From: Primula veris | Taxonomy: Eukaryota > Streptophyta > Magnoliopsida > Ericales > Primulaceae | Assembly: GCA_963682055.1 (NCBI GenBank) | Contig: OY821740.1 | Span: 38,026,795-38,090,794, forward strand | Length of the DNA stretch: 64,000 bases | Direction: 5' to 3' | Translations under genes and position numbers: made by a program | The notes under the pieces: generated by a model | The model's input: the letters and a program-made list of their open reading frames with translations, nothing else | Databases searched by the model: none | Told to the model about the DNA's origin: nothing | Shown: positions 23,456-35,530 of the stretch, in pieces | Layout: every line of letters starts with the position of its first letter | Numbering within the stretch: the first letter of the stretch is position 1

Positions 23456-24231
23456 TTGATATTATCGTAATATTATTCAATTTTATTCCAAGTCCCTACC
23501 AAAACAGATTACATCATAACACGAAAAAAAAAAATACTTTCAAATCCTGGAAAATAAATCCATTAAACGATAAAAACAGAATCAGAGCACTAACTAAAAG
23601 TTTTGGAAGGATCAAAGAATTCCGCCCCTTAGTAAAAATTATTACTCCAATGGACCCCATAGTTTGTACAGGAAAAAAAATTCAGTTTTTTAAAATAAAA
23701 TCTTCCAAAAAAATGAAAAGTTTCTTCATACTAGCATCTTTTACAAAACATTAACCGGGGTAACAAGGGAATATATATGATACCTAATATATGCCCTTTT
23801 TTACTATATAAAATATCCAATTCAAGCCATCATGGCTTCTAGTCCTATTTAGAGATCGGCTGCCTAGTGAAAGTTAGTACTATCAACATAAAAATCATCT
23901 CGATATTTACTCAGAAAATAATCAATTTTTACCCGATCGAGACTTATATAGAGGCCAAAAAAAGACTACAATACTCTAAAGAATTAAGCGATTCATGTGC
24001 ATAATTTACGTTCATAGTGTAGGAGTATTTATAGTAGACTGTATTCCTGGATTAGAAAAATGAAAGTGATTCATTCTTAATTCAAAATTTGCAATTTCAT
24101 TACTTAGCATCACCTAGCATTCACAACAGGAACTAGAAGATGCATGTTACTTATTTCAGAATTCCGAAACCAGACTCTTACAAATAAAAATTCAGGACCA
24201 AATGAAAGATAATTTAATCGAACAATATCAG
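23456..24231. other. Intergenic, 3' flank of Dof gene A
   Basis: AT-rich; nothing recognisable. It should include the 3' UTR of the minus-strand Dof gene, but no poly(A) site can be fixed. Confidence 0.5.
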
Positions 24232-24597
24232 TTAACCGACATAATAAACCCCACCTTCAACGCGCCAAGTCTCCCCACAAACACTGTCATTGAGGTTAAG
24301 ATTAGTGGTGGACGACTTGGCATCAGATGCAGGTTCGGTTTGGGTTGAGTCTTTTGGTGGTGACTCAGTTCGAGAGCGTTTTGAGCCACCAACGGGGACG
24401 TTGCGTAGGGATCCGCCACGTGTCCAGTAGCGTCGGCATGACTTGCAGTAGTGACGTGGCTGGGAGAGATTATAGTTGTTGTAGTAGCAAAACTTTGTAT
24501 CTATCGAGTCACACCTAGGGCAAGCAGGTTGTTCTGGCTGTGGGTCGAGCTGAGGCTGGTAACGATTTCCATACTCCTCCGAAAGCATTGTTGTCAT
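24232..24597 (-). CDS. Short Dof zinc-finger transcription factor A
   Basis: Single exon of 121 residues. A complete Dof domain spans about residues 24-71: [19 protein letters not shown], then [20 protein letters not shown] and NVPVGG. The four zinc ligands are C26, C29, C51 and C54 (CX2C-X21-CX2C). Dof proteins are plant-specific nuclear factors that bind AAAG cores. Only about 50 residues follow the domain, much shorter than most Dof proteins (200-450), and end in a tail, [11 protein letters not shown]...GGVYYVG, shared in outline with the paralogue at 31060-31419. Two ATGs (M1, M4) are possible starts; the first is used. The gene is read away from the peptide gene and shares an upstream block with its paralogue. 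The specific orthologue is not assigned. Confidence 0.93.
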   Translation of the reverse strand: MTTMLSEEYGNRYQPQLDPQPEQPACPRCDSIDTKFCYYNNYNLSQPRHYCKSCRRYWTRGGSLRNVPVGGSKRSRTESPPKDSTQTEPASDAKSSTTNLNLNDSVCGETWRVEGGVYYVG

Positions 24598-24742
24598 GAA
24601 AGAAATATGTAGAGAGATAGAATAGGCAACAAAAGTTTAGTGAATGGGAGATTGAGATTGAGTTGTGATTCGTTTTTATACTAGTTAGTAACGAGTCTTG
24701 TTGATAAAAAGATGAATAAGAGAAGAAAAAAGTACTCGAGTG

Positions 24743-24800
24743 AATTTGTCATGGGACCCGGAGACGGACTAATAAGTTCAGAAAGACAGTGAAAGTGTAT
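24743..24800 (-). promoter_or_regulatory. Upstream block conserved between the two Dof genes
   Basis: Plus-strand text 'atttgtcatggga...ggactaataag...cagtgaaagtgtat' matches 'atttgtcatgggg...ggctaataag...gatgaaagtgtat' at 31571-31630. Both lie about 150-210 bp upstream of the respective ATG. Because surrounding sequence has diverged, a shared promoter or 5' UTR element is inferred. Confidence 0.5.
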
Positions 24801-27159
24801 TTTTTAAAATTTGCTGAGATGACAATAAAATTATATACTACTATTGCTCCTTTTCATTAAAAAAGAAGAAGGTACATACTTGTAATTTGTAAAGTTGATG
24901 AATAAAAAGGTTTACTAATTTAACGAAGCATACTTTGAAAAAACATGATGGAAATAGGTGTTTCTATGTTTTATTTGACTAATTACATTTATTAACTTAG
25001 GTGGTTGCATTACTTGCACCGTGGCAATCTACCTGCTTTATTTGTCGATGTAGATGAGGACGAGGATCAATGCATCGGTCATTTTTTCGCTTACCGACAT
25101 AGCCAGCAAAGTAAAGACCGGAAAGCAAAAATGTGACTTAGAAACTTACAACTGAGCTTAGCTAAAATTTGGGTGAAAGGGCTAAAACCTAATAATTGAT
25201 TTTGCCAAAACTCTTCCTTGAGAGACTTTTACTTGTTTTTATCTTGAAGCTGGGGGTCCGCTTTTTGAGGAGTAGATGAACTGGTGTTCTTTTTTCACTG
25301 AACTTTGATGTGTTTAATTTATATAGCAGATATATAGTATTCTGTGTTTCTTTTTTTTTTTGGGAAAATAGTTCTTTATAAAATTGCTAATTGATCATCT
25401 ATTATGCATCCCGAAGAAAATGTGAAAGAAAGAAAGAGATTTTGTTATAATTAAAGATAGTTTTATGATGGGGGTCTAATGACTTGGGTTCAATGTCAAT
25501 ATTATACACGGTGTTAAACAAAACGAGACTCTCGGACTCTCATAGAACAAAATGCCACTATTGCCTTATTGTATAACTTTTTTATATATATAACCGGTGG
25601 AAAAACCCAGATTTTTATTAATGTATAAAAATATGGGTGAAAAACCCTACAAATAACAAAAGGTAAAGCGGAAAAAAGTTGCAATTACAAATTAAATTTT
25701 CAAACTGCAAGAAGATATAAACTTCAATACGAAAATATAAATGGCTGAAATTAATAACACGCGTCCCTTCTTCAGGTGCGCCCATCTATTCGTGTGTCAC
25801 TTGAGACCACCTGCTTTCCTCTTTTAGTGAGAGACTCTCTCTTTTCACCTTACAAAAAATTTCAAAAATCATTTGATTCGTAAATATGGAATCACCATCT
25901 CTTCAGTGATGATTACACACTTTAGATAATCTGAGAAGTTTTCTAAGCAATTCGAAATTAATGGATCTTCATCCACACTCTAGATTCGTCAGGTAATTTG
26001 CTCATCTATTACCTTCTCTTTCTATATGCATAATTTTAAAATTAAAGGATTTATAGAGGAATTGTAGTGATTAAATATTACTCCTCTAGTCCTCTTTGAT
26101 GAATATAACCAAAGATGCTGGCTGTGCTAATTAAAATGTTAAGTCAAATAATTTCCATTAGATTATGTCATTTTATATAAAAGATACTGTGAACTTGAAA
26201 GCCAAGAAACTTGCAAGTTGCAATCGCCAACTTAAATCTTTTATCATTTCATGTGTAAAGCATTTTAATGGATAATGCTTAAATCTTCATAACTTCAGCT
26301 ATCTTCATTGTTTTCGTCATCATACATGCACAACTAAACTGTACCAATAAAAATAAGGTCCTTAAAAAAGTAGATAGGACTTTAAAAATCACTTATAATG
26401 TCTATTAATTAGCTTCAGAACTCATTCATTATGAGTTAAAAGAATATAATCAGCAGACAGCAAATAACCATAAGCTTATGAACCAAATGAGCTTTCTTAA
26501 TTAGCTTCAAATTACTCATCATTAGCCACAAAATAGTTCAACTTACTAAGTTAAATCTTGAACGAAACCGTCTTAAACAAGGGTTTCATATTGACCTATT
26601 TAATGAATAGCATGGACATGTTTTTTCATATCCGAAATCTTGATAAAAGTAGTGTTTACACCCTGGTTTGGCTATAAACACGCTTAAAACTAGACCAAAA
26701 AAAGCCCACTATAGTGCAAATATCTTTCCAGATGATTCTAAACTTAATATCAGAGTTATTATTATTACTCCACCGGTTCACTGAACCCATTCTTATATTT
26801 AAAATACAATTGTGATTTCATTTCTAGTTTTCTATATATAGAAGAGACAACAAAAAATGTAGTAACAGCTATATGTTGCATTTAAATTACTGATCACAGT
26901 AGCTAGTTGTTCTTTAAATGCATCACATGTACGTATATATAGACATATCATGCACTGTCAAAATCGATTTCTTTAGAATTTACATTCTTCTTTATTAAAG
27001 TACACTGCTCTAATTTGAATTTAAGTATCATGAGATATGTGCTTTAATTATCTGTAAAATCCAAGGATATGTGTATTAGTGTACGTAAATGAAAGCACAA
27101 AATAACATAATCGTGTTTCTAGTTGAAATTAAATATGGACCAGTCCAGCTATTAGTTGA
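24801..27159. other. Intergenic, upstream of Dof gene A
   Basis: AT-rich. The segment near 25745-26000 is richer in C/T tracts and looks like an untranslated exon (ctctctcttttc, then a short ATG frame ending within eight codons), but no coding partner was found. Nothing else recognisable. Confidence 0.4.
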
Positions 27160-27262
27160 GACCTTGGTACTCTTGCAACTTCTAATGTTTGGAGCCATAT
27201 TAGTTGACTCCAGTGCTATTTTGTTTGTACTGTATGTTTCATCCATATGTCAAGCGTTTAGA
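27160..27262 (+). repeat. Dispersed repeat, copy 1
   Basis: The pattern 'gac..ttggtactcttgcaact...taatgtttggagccatat...gttgactcc...tttcatccatatgtcaagc' recurs at 28690-28795 and 33326-33412, all in the same orientation. A 110-codon frame overlaps this copy (27089-27421), but the other copies do not keep it open, so coding is unlikely. Confidence 0.7.
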
Positions 27263-27421
27263 ATGCAAGAATTTTGGATGAATGCGCGTCCATTAACTTA
27301 CGGATTTACCTATTTCAATTGTACTTATCTATTTCTGAATTTCAGTTTGATTCACCGTAAAGAATTCCTTGGAATGATTTTGGATATTTGCCTGTTTTGT
27401 GTTATTGGAATATTAAGTTAA

Positions 27422-28689
27422 TACAATTTTTATACTGATGTTAACTTTTAGTGAAGCTGTTTCTAGGAGTGCTTTCTTATGTTAGTTGGGTTTTGACTTT
27501 TACGTCTTTAAACTAGGCGGAGACAACCGGGATTACGGTCGCACCTATTTTATTAAAAATGATGCAAATGTATATTTTCTATCTATTTTGATTAAAATCT
27601 GTAAAAATTAGTGTTCCAACCCTCCTCCCCTTACTAAAAGTCAGCCCCTCCTCCCCTTTAGAGTTCCTTATTCAGTCTTGTGTTTGAATACACAAATATG
27701 TTTTTTAATCCTTGACGGCTTAACTTCTTTGCATTTAATCCCAAAAACCTATAAATTTAGCACAACATGAATAAATATGAAGAAAGACTCGTGCAATAAC
27801 TAAAATCAACTTATAACTAATTAGAGATTTGTTAAGAGAGATTCGTTCCTGGACCGGACTAAGATATGGAAAGTGTGGTTTTCTCAAACGTTCCTGGACC
27901 AGACTTCCCATTGATATCTTAAAGCAATGTTGTTTTGAGTGAACATGGATGATCATGGTATAGTGTGACAATTCTCATTGTGTCTAGCTCTACTATATGA
28001 TGAAGACGAAATACTATATTGGTATCACATATTAGCATGATACTCATTAACTACTCAGTAGCACGAAATAAGTCGTTTGACGCATTGTATGAGCTCCGAA
28101 TGCGTGTCAGAATGGCGTGATAACTTGAATACGACATGCGAGTTGTAGATACTGGAGTGTTGAGTGAAGAATCAAAACTTAGGGGAGCCGTCTCGACGTG
28201 GTTCATATAAAAGGGAAAGATTATTAGAATTGTGGATATGTGAATCGTCATGCATCGAGTCTCGGTTTTTTAATATGCATAAAAATTTAACCATACGTAC
28301 TATTGTTTTAACCTTTTAGTATAAATTTGAATTTAAATGTATATTGGTTCCATGTGTGAGCAGCGTGTGTATTCGTATTAACCGTCGCCGATATGAGAAG
28401 TTCCCCACGATAACAACCGTCAACACCAGCACACTTGAGACAAATTGCGGAGACAACTATAGTGAATAAAACCAGTATAGGCAAAACAAAAAGAAGACGA
28501 CACCAAAAGCCATCACCACTAATACAGCCGTCATGACGTTGATACAATGTCCAGGCAGTCTACCAAAATTAGAATATTATAATTAACCTATCTGATATTC
28601 GTGTTAGTATGAGAAAAACAAAAGCGCAAAAACAAAATTATGTCATTGATTATGTTAAAGACTATCCTTGGTGACAATCCTTACTATCT
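27422..28689. other. Intergenic, no gene seen
   Basis: Short minus-strand frames (27735-27971, 28051-28251, 28308-28547) show no recognisable domain and no splice-consistent linkage. A C-rich patch (cctcctcccc, twice) lies at about 27622-27660. Confidence 0.45.
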
Positions 28690-28795
28690 GTGAAGACTTG
28701 CTTCTCTTGCAATTTTAATTTTTTTTGGACCTTATAAGTTGACTCTGGTTCTATTTTGTTCGTAGTTTCTACTTCATCCATATGTCAAGCTCGTA
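28690..28795 (+). repeat. Dispersed repeat, copy 2
   Basis: Second copy of the repeat at 27160-27262: 'gacttgcttctcttgcaa', 'gttgactctggttctatttt', 'cttcatccatatgtcaagct'. Confidence 0.65.
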
Positions 28796-31059
28796 CAATT
28801 CATGAACCTTCGTGTATGTGCACAATATGTAAATTACATATCTGTACAAAAAAGAATTGTTTTTTTTCTTTAATTTTCAGTCATTCTATAGCTAATTTGA
28901 TTTGTAAAGGAGCGTTTATAGTGTATGTGTTTTCATGAGTTTTAGCAATGTTTCCTAATGTACATAATATTTTGTGTTAGAAAAGTTTTAGGTTCATCAT
29001 ATCGAATTAACGATACTGTTTGTGAACCCTGATTTATTAGGCCTATTACTGGGCTAAATTCTTTAAATCAACTTGCTTACAATGAAACTAGTGAACTTAT
29101 AAGATTAATTGTAAGTTAACCGAAAAGTATTTTTGTGGAGCTGGATCGAGTCATTAGTAACTGGAAACTTGGATCACATGGTTTAATCAATTTGTATTAG
29201 ACTGGAATTTATTTCTGCTGTCATTTGAATGTTGGCGCACATATTGAAAATTGGACTGGAATTCCCTTCAACTAAAATCATACTGATAGAGATATTTTAT
29301 TTATCTAGCTTTTCTTGCAGGAGAAAATAATTCAGTAACTAGGACTTTATCTATGTTAGACTATGAATTATAGCAAGGGGGGCACATTTAATTGTAGTAA
29401 TCCCAAACAACCATGACCCATCTTTGACAACTGCGCACACCATCACGACTACTTTGTTTTTGTTTTCGAGGGTAAACATTACGACCACTTTGTTCCTCAA
29501 TACATTGTTTCGCCCTCGCCAAAGTTTTAACTTTAAAAATGTCGTTACAACTTACAACTTAATTGGTCGTCAGTCACTATAATCATTGGTTAGGGTGATA
29601 AGACCCGTCTTTATTATGTCCACTTTGTGTGCTTCTTGGACAAAATATTTGCATCCAAATCACAAGAAACCTGAAGGACCAAGGGTCTTCAGTTTGGATT
29701 GAAATTAATCTCTCTATTTAAAAATGTCTGGTTGCGAAGCTCAAGGGCTCGACACTTGCTTTTATGACAAGGAAAACCCTTTTGTGGAAAAGCTTAAATA
29801 ACTTACCCATTTTAAGCTATTATGCCTTCTTGATAGGCTCAAAAAGTTTATGCTTTAGTGAAACGAAATCTTTATCTAGCTAAACTTTCACGTTCTAAAA
29901 CATTGATCTTGTTACAGTTAGCTAATCTTTAGGATAAAGGGGGTCGAAAAGCAAATATACGATAGTTCATTTCCTCAATCATCTTCGGCATAAACTCTTA
30001 TTCTAGTTTTACAGGATCAGGTTTGTGTTGGCCATTTCTTCACAGTTCTCTTTGATAGAGTAGCAATGAGGGTATCTTTACGTGGTGACTATGACATTCA
30101 CGGCCATGATCTCTCCATAACCCCAGTGATTTTTATAACTCTCATAATGTATTTTATTAGAAAGAATGATAATTTGACATCTTGCATGATTTCTCTTTTT
30201 CTTTTTAATTGACATTATTTTTACATAGATAGTAATATAGTATTATGACAAGTTTAATTATGTTTTATTTCCCTTTAATTTCATGTTATGAGAGTTCCAA
30301 AAAGCATCATGTATAGGCTTCTACACATGATCTCAATTAAGTTTCGACAGGAAGAACACTACACCAATTCCTAAACAGAGCTTCTTGGTTATCGTTCTCG
30401 TGCTCGGAATATGATCTCTTGCATTGTTACAAATGCCGAAATATAAAGTAACCGAGACATCTTTTTATTTTTGTAAAGTTAATTACATTGCAGTAAACTA
30501 GCAAACAATTAATAACACGCCAAAGAAAAGAAAACGAAAACCTGCATATCACAACACACTAACTGAAACCATTGTCAGGAAGCTGAACCACCAGATACCC
30601 AACAAGCGCAAACTAACCAGGAGTTGGGAAAAAAACTATATTTTGTCGACGATTTCGTAAAAGATATTTCAAACAAACTAGTGGAACAACATTGCATTGC
30701 TACCAGATAGCATTTAATTAGAAACACACTACAATTTACACCAACCGCATACAGACTATACAGTCATGAATAGGTTGCGTGCATGGCTTATTTGGGATAC
30801 AAAAAAAAAAATGATTCATCATGATTAGAGATTTTTAGGCTTGCTCATGATATTAAAAGAATTCATCATACACTCTATTGCAAATCATGGAATACCATAC
30901 AACTTATATATAAAATAAAATAAATATGATTAGCTTCAAAGCTTTTTCTTTCCATCTAATTAAAACCAAATTTTGTCGCATCTTCAAAATAATAAAATCA
31001 TTATCCATAGGAACGAAATAGAATAATCTTCATAAACAACGTAACGAATGTTTCGATAA
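28796..31059. other. Intergenic, 3' side of Dof gene B
   Basis: AT-rich unique-looking sequence. No open frame above noise and no repeat with clear ends was seen. Confidence 0.45.
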
Positions 31060-31419
31060 TTAACCCACATAATTACCCCCACCCTGAACCTGCCATGTGT
31101 CATAAACCGGTGTCTCATTCAGGTTAATATCGGCCAAGTACGACTTATCATCAGATACAGGTCCATTTAAGGTCATGTCTTCATGAGGTGCAGACTCAGA
31201 AGGTGGTGAGCGCTTTGAACCATCAACAGGGACGTTGCGCAGGGAGCCACCATGTGTCCAGTAACGTTTGCATGACTTGCAATAGTGACGGGGCTGAGAG
31301 AGATTGTAGTTGTTATAATAGCAAAACTTTGTATCTATCGAGTCGCATCTAGGGCAAGCCAGCTGTTGGGGTTGTGAGTCGAGGTGAGGCTGGTAACGGT
31401 TCTCATAATCGTATTGCAT
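31060..31419 (-). CDS. Short Dof zinc-finger transcription factor B
   Basis: Single exon of 119 residues, paralogue of the gene at 24232-24597. The Dof domain spans about residues 20-67, with zinc ligands C22, C25, C47 and C50 intact. It differs from copy A and from the usual Dof consensus at the end of the domain: RRYWTRGG is KRYWTHGG, and NVPVGG is NVPVDG. These positions lie in the basic, DNA-contacting half of the domain, so binding may be altered (inference). The tail is short and again ends NLNETP...[12 protein letters not shown]. Same orientation as A, 6.8 kb away, with a conserved upstream block, all consistent with a local duplication. Confidence 0.92.
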   Translation of the reverse strand: MQYDYENRYQPHLDSQPQQLACPRCDSIDTKFCYYNNYNLSQPRHYCKSCKRYWTHGGSLRNVPVDGSKRSPPSESAPHEDMTLNGPVSDDKSYLADINLNETPVYDTWQVQGGGNYVG

Positions 31420-31570
31420 ATTTGAATTTACGAAAAAAGATAGAGTGTGTGTTTTCTAGAAGTGCTGTGAAAAGTTGGTAACAGAATGAGAGGATGATTA
31501 AATTGTGCTTCGGTTTTATACTTGAAATAAACGACTATTTGCTAAAGAAAATGAGAAAATGTTGTGTGTG

Positions 31571-31630
31571 TATTTGTCATGGGGGCCTAGGACAGGCTAA
31601 TAAGGTCAAAAACACCTGATGAAAGTGTAT
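31571..31630 (-). promoter_or_regulatory. Upstream block conserved with Dof gene A
   Basis: Counterpart of 24743-24800, about 150-210 bp upstream of the ATG at 31419. See that entry for the shared words. Confidence 0.5.
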
Positions 31631-31639
31631 TAGCATTAG

Positions 31640-32595
31640 CTAATTAAGGGTTTGCGTGTTTTTAACATTTTTTGAGTTAAGAATATAAGAAATTAGAAAA
31701 AAAATCCTATCTAAGAAGATTTGATAGATTGAAGGGATATATATACCTTTATGTTTTGTTTTTTTGGGTAACACTCCATCTTTATTAATAAACTCAAATG
31801 TTTTAACTATGGAACAAGGCTGATATACCTTCTTCTTTTTATTTTTTTAAGAAATTTTATTAAAGACATGAAACGTTATTTTTATATGGGACAAGTGCCC
31901 ACATGCTAGCAATAATTAAGATCGAATCCGATAAGAGTAAACGCATTAATATAACTTTGCGGTTACAATGAAATTAAAACTAAAAACTTATAAAAAAAAA
32001 AGTTAATTCAAAATCATTTTTCACATTCTAGACCGGTATACCTTTAGTTATGTTTTAAAAGGGGAATAACAGTCACTTTTTCGTTTTAGTCTTTTCAAAT
32101 TTAAGGGTATCCAACTTTTGCAGTATTCTTGGTATGGTTAAGCTTTCAAGAGAACAAATGATCATAAGATAACGACCTAAGATCGAATTTTTACTTTATG
32201 TTCTTCATCTCGTCATCTAATGTCATATTACTTTTATCGAGATTGACACCGGTAAATTAACGGTCATGAGTTCAATTTCCACCTTTTACCTGTTAATGAA
32301 TACCCAACAAATTCTAAAAATTTCAACAACAAAGAAAAAATTGAATAAGTGCACGTTGGAATTTAATTACCAGGCATATCATGTATGATATAGATGTAAT
32401 TTTGGAATCCCATCATTATATAAATTGTAAGTACACTCATTTTTTTCACAAGCGACAAATAAATTTAATAGCTATGTGCTGCATCTAAATCTAAAATATT
32501 GACAAAGAATAAAGAAGCCGTGTCCTTCATTGCACCAGCAATTCGTATAGACATTCATTTCCTCAAATTTCCTCATACTCGTATTTCTTTTGTAC

Positions 32596-32600
<5 letters not shown>
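31640..32600. other. Intergenic, upstream of Dof gene B
   Basis: AT-rich; no gene, no clear repeat. Confidence 0.45.

Positions 32601-32636
<36 letters not shown>
32601..32636. repeat. (TA)n microsatellite
   Basis: About 18 TA units directly bordering the element remnant at 32637. Confidence 0.9.
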
Positions 32637-32639
<3 letters not shown>

Positions 32640-32940
32640 GTAATAGTTGTCTATGCGTTCATATGCGATACGTAATGATATAAATATGATCCCGACAAAT
32701 AAACTTAATATTTTTTTAAAATTTTAAATATTGAATGATTAAATATAATTAATTAACAATAGTATATAAAGAGTAACATAATGTTTTACTATTATAAAAA
32801 ATACACACCGATTTTGTTTGGAAAATAACATGTTTTAAGTTATTTATGTATTTGAATTGAGTGATGACATTTAAGAATAATTACAATATTAAAATGAGGG
32901 TATTTTTAAAAAATTTAGACAAAATTGGACTTATATTAAT
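32637..32940. mobile_element. Remnant related to the 21030-21652 element
   Basis: 'tagtaatagttgtctatgcg', then 'gatataaatatgat', 'aaaaaatacacaccgatttt' and 'tgagggtatttttaaaaaat' follow the same order and spacing as about 21036-21305. Only the left half is recognisable; the inverted right end was not found. Both copies abut TA repeats. Confidence 0.5.
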
Positions 32941-34186
32941 AGCATGTATACCCACCAATAGAAATTCATACAAAATAGTCAAATGGCCTGACAATACGGC
33001 GTTTGCTCTTGAGAAAGCAATAGGTATATTTTGGTTACAATCATATGTACCTTTTGATTTTAGATGTTAAATTTGTTTACATATATATCATTAATCAATT
33101 ACTATGTCTCACAAAGATTTCATCAATTATACCCATATCATGAGATTAATTGATACTATATATATAAGTTATTTATTAAAATCTAAGGATGTATATGGAG
33201 AATATTACCCTACCACGATTGACCTCTCTGGCATATATGCATGTAAAGCACCCAAACAATCCAGTCTTTATGTGAAAACTATAATTGGTATATAATATAA
33301 CCAACTATTATTTAGATTTTTTTTAGTACCGTGACTTTAATGTTTGGAACCATATACGTTGACTCAGATACTAAATTATTTCTAAATTTCAATTTCCTCC
33401 ATATGTCTAGCTATTGTACTCTTAACATTTCTTGAAACAATAGTATCACATTAATCCATGGTTATACGCACTGACACATCTATTTCTTATTCGTTACAAA
33501 CATAGACTTGTGTTGTGTTATGTTGTGTTGTGCTATAATGGTTCAAAAAGTAGATACAAAATTGTTAATCACATGCATGAAACTTGATACGATAAGTATA
33601 TAATATTAAAATGGTAAAAGGTGGAGATTCTAATTAGAAAACATTATTCGACCTAAATTGTTTCATATACTTAATAAGTAAGAAATAAACTATCACTTTA
33701 TCAGAAAGGTTTTGCTCTTTAAAATTTGCTATTTTAAGAAAAAACTGTTTATTTAAAATCATGTCTTGTTTCCGGAAAACGTATTATTGGTATTGGAAAA
33801 AAGAGTTAATTTTGCCACTTTCACCAATTAAATGGCTAATTTGTTAATTTTAAGACTTTGGGGCTGGATTTTAACTGTTTAAACTTTTCACAAGTTTTTC
33901 ATCCAAAATACTGACATGATGTCACCAAATTATAAAACTTTGATAATCTTAGGTCACTAACTTAATTTTTCAAAGACAAGGTACTAAACCAAACTTCACC
34001 TAAAAACATAGATGAAATTACTCATTTTTATTTATTATGAACTGTTGTTTTGATAGGGAAAATACGTGTCATTCCTACATTCCAAGCTTTTAATTCCAAA
34101 AAAAATAGTTTTTTCAAAAGGTTTATAATTAAAATGATACGAACATTAATTACACATAAAAAAAAATAGTTTTGAGAAAATATGTT
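32941..34186. other. Intergenic between Dof gene B and the copia element
   Basis: AT-rich, containing the third copy of the dispersed repeat (33326-33412). Short open frames (32861-33070, 33104-33295) have no domain. Confidence 0.45.
33326..33412 (+). repeat. Dispersed repeat, copy 3
   Basis: 'tagtaccgtgactttaatg', 'ttggaaccatatacgttgac' and 'cctccatatgtctagc' match the order of copies 1 and 2. It lies about 1.9 kb upstream of Dof gene B, as copy 1 lies about 2.6 kb upstream of Dof gene A. Confidence 0.6.
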
Positions 34187-34191
34187 GTTCA

Positions 34192-34394
34192 TGTTGTAAT
34201 ACACTATTAGCTATGTATTTAGGGAGACAGAAGTAGAGAGAGAGGGGGAACAGTATAGTCTTTTATTATGAATGAATATGAATGGAATGTCAAATACAAG
34301 ACCCCTAGCCCTCTTTATATAGATAGAGGGTTAGGGTTATAAGCCCATCTGGGCCCATTAAGTAAAAGTCCAAGAGTCCAATAATCTTACAACA
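34192..34394 (-). repeat. 3' LTR of the copia element (left copy)
   Basis: Starts TGTTGTAATA and ends ATCTTACAACA on the plus strand. It contains a TATATAAAGAG-like promoter motif on the minus strand and matches the right copy across all 203 bases. Confidence 0.95.
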
Positions 34395-34404
34395 CTCCCC
34401 CTTT
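34395..34404 (-). promoter_or_regulatory. Polypurine tract of the copia element
   Basis: Plus-strand ctcccccttt, that is AAAGGGGGAG read on the minus strand, directly before the 3' LTR. This is the expected plus-strand priming site and sets the element's direction. Confidence 0.85.
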
Positions 34405-34569
34405 GGACGTCTTGAATTCTTCGTCTTCATGCAGTCGATCTGAGTCGAGTTCATTCGCAGTGCTAAACACATAAAAACCTTAAGGCCGGAAAACCCAGTG
34501 TGGGACAAAACCGGTACCTAGGAGAAACTGTGTAGCCGAATGATATAGGCCGAAATATCATGTAAGTAA

Positions 34570-35145
34570 CTAACCACAAAACAGTGTGCCTCATCAAAAC
34601 CTTGTCAGAGCAAACCCAATGGGAAAATCTCTGATCGAAGGAAAAAGAGTGCAACAATGGTAGTAGTAGGGATCAACCACAAAACAGGTGCCTCATCAAA
34701 ACCTTGCTAGAGTAAACCCAGTGGGAAAAAATCTCTAGTCGAAGGACAAAAGAGTACACAGTGGTAAGAAGTATACAACAGGATACTCCCCCTAATTTCG
34801 GCAATCTTAAGTGAGATATGATAGGAACGTGTCTCGCTAAAAACCTTGCCAAGGAAAACCCAGTGGGAAAAAAACCTTGGTCTAAGGACAAAAAGAGTAC
34901 ACGAGCATGCGACTGGATGCTCCCCCTCACTTGCACACGACAGGGTGCGAGGATTTCGACTAAGTATTAATTAGTACAATAAGCATTCACCTGGATGCTC
35001 CCCCTCACTTGCACACGACTGGGTGCAAAGATTTCATATTCCAAGAAAGAGTACGAGCATTCGACTGGATGCCTCATTTACTTGCACACGGCTGGATCCA
35101 AGAAAATCTAACGTGGAATAGAACGAGCATTCAACTGGATGCTCT
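34570..35145. repeat. Diverged tandem modules inside the copia 3' region
   Basis: The phrase 'aaaaccttg(n)...aaaccca(g/a)tgggaaaa' recurs at about 34595, 34700 and 34840. The phrase 'gcattcgactggatgc', with variants, recurs at about 34905, 34983, 35057 and 35127, interleaved with 'cttgcacacgac(t/a)gggtgc'. Such modules lie between pol and the polypurine tract and are non-coding. Confidence 0.75.
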
Positions 35146-35329
35146 TAAACTTCATTTGTGAAGATTAATTTCGGCGAGAAATGCTAAATAGCATAATGTA
35201 GTCATGTCTCTCTTGATCAATAACAACAAGTTGTCTTCTATGACAAGTGTTTTATCTGGATCGTGAGACAGAACATATGTAATTCAAATATGACTAATAC
35301 TAGCTCGAAGCCATATACACACTCTCTAG

Positions 35330-35530
35330 TCGTCTCATAGAGCACGAGATCAGAGTGATTCGTTTGGAGTCATTCCAAGACCTCCAAGATATCGCCTTAT
35401 TCCTAATGGCAAAGACATACCATGTTAGGAATATCCCTTATGCGGGTCTGATAAGTAACCAGCATCGGTATAACCGAAAAAGGGTTGCGTTAATTCGAGT
35501 ACCGAAGGGGGCAGATACACTCGATGACGC
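35330..35530 (-). pseudogene. Copia RNase H remnant
   Basis: On the minus strand a frame reads TDAGYLSDPHK, and about 15 codons later AISWRS, matching the conserved end of the copia RNase H domain ('DAGYLSDPHKARSQTGYVF...AISWRS'). Frame breaks and substitutions surround it. Confidence 0.7.

Noticed and set aside
27089..27421. 110-codon plus-strand frame
   Set aside because: Overlaps the dispersed repeat, is not kept open in the other two copies and has no recognisable family.
34320..34340. Telomere-like 'gagggttagggttata' in the copia LTRs
   Set aside because: Only a single pair of TTAGGGTT words inside a defined LTR, present in both LTR copies; no telomeric array.
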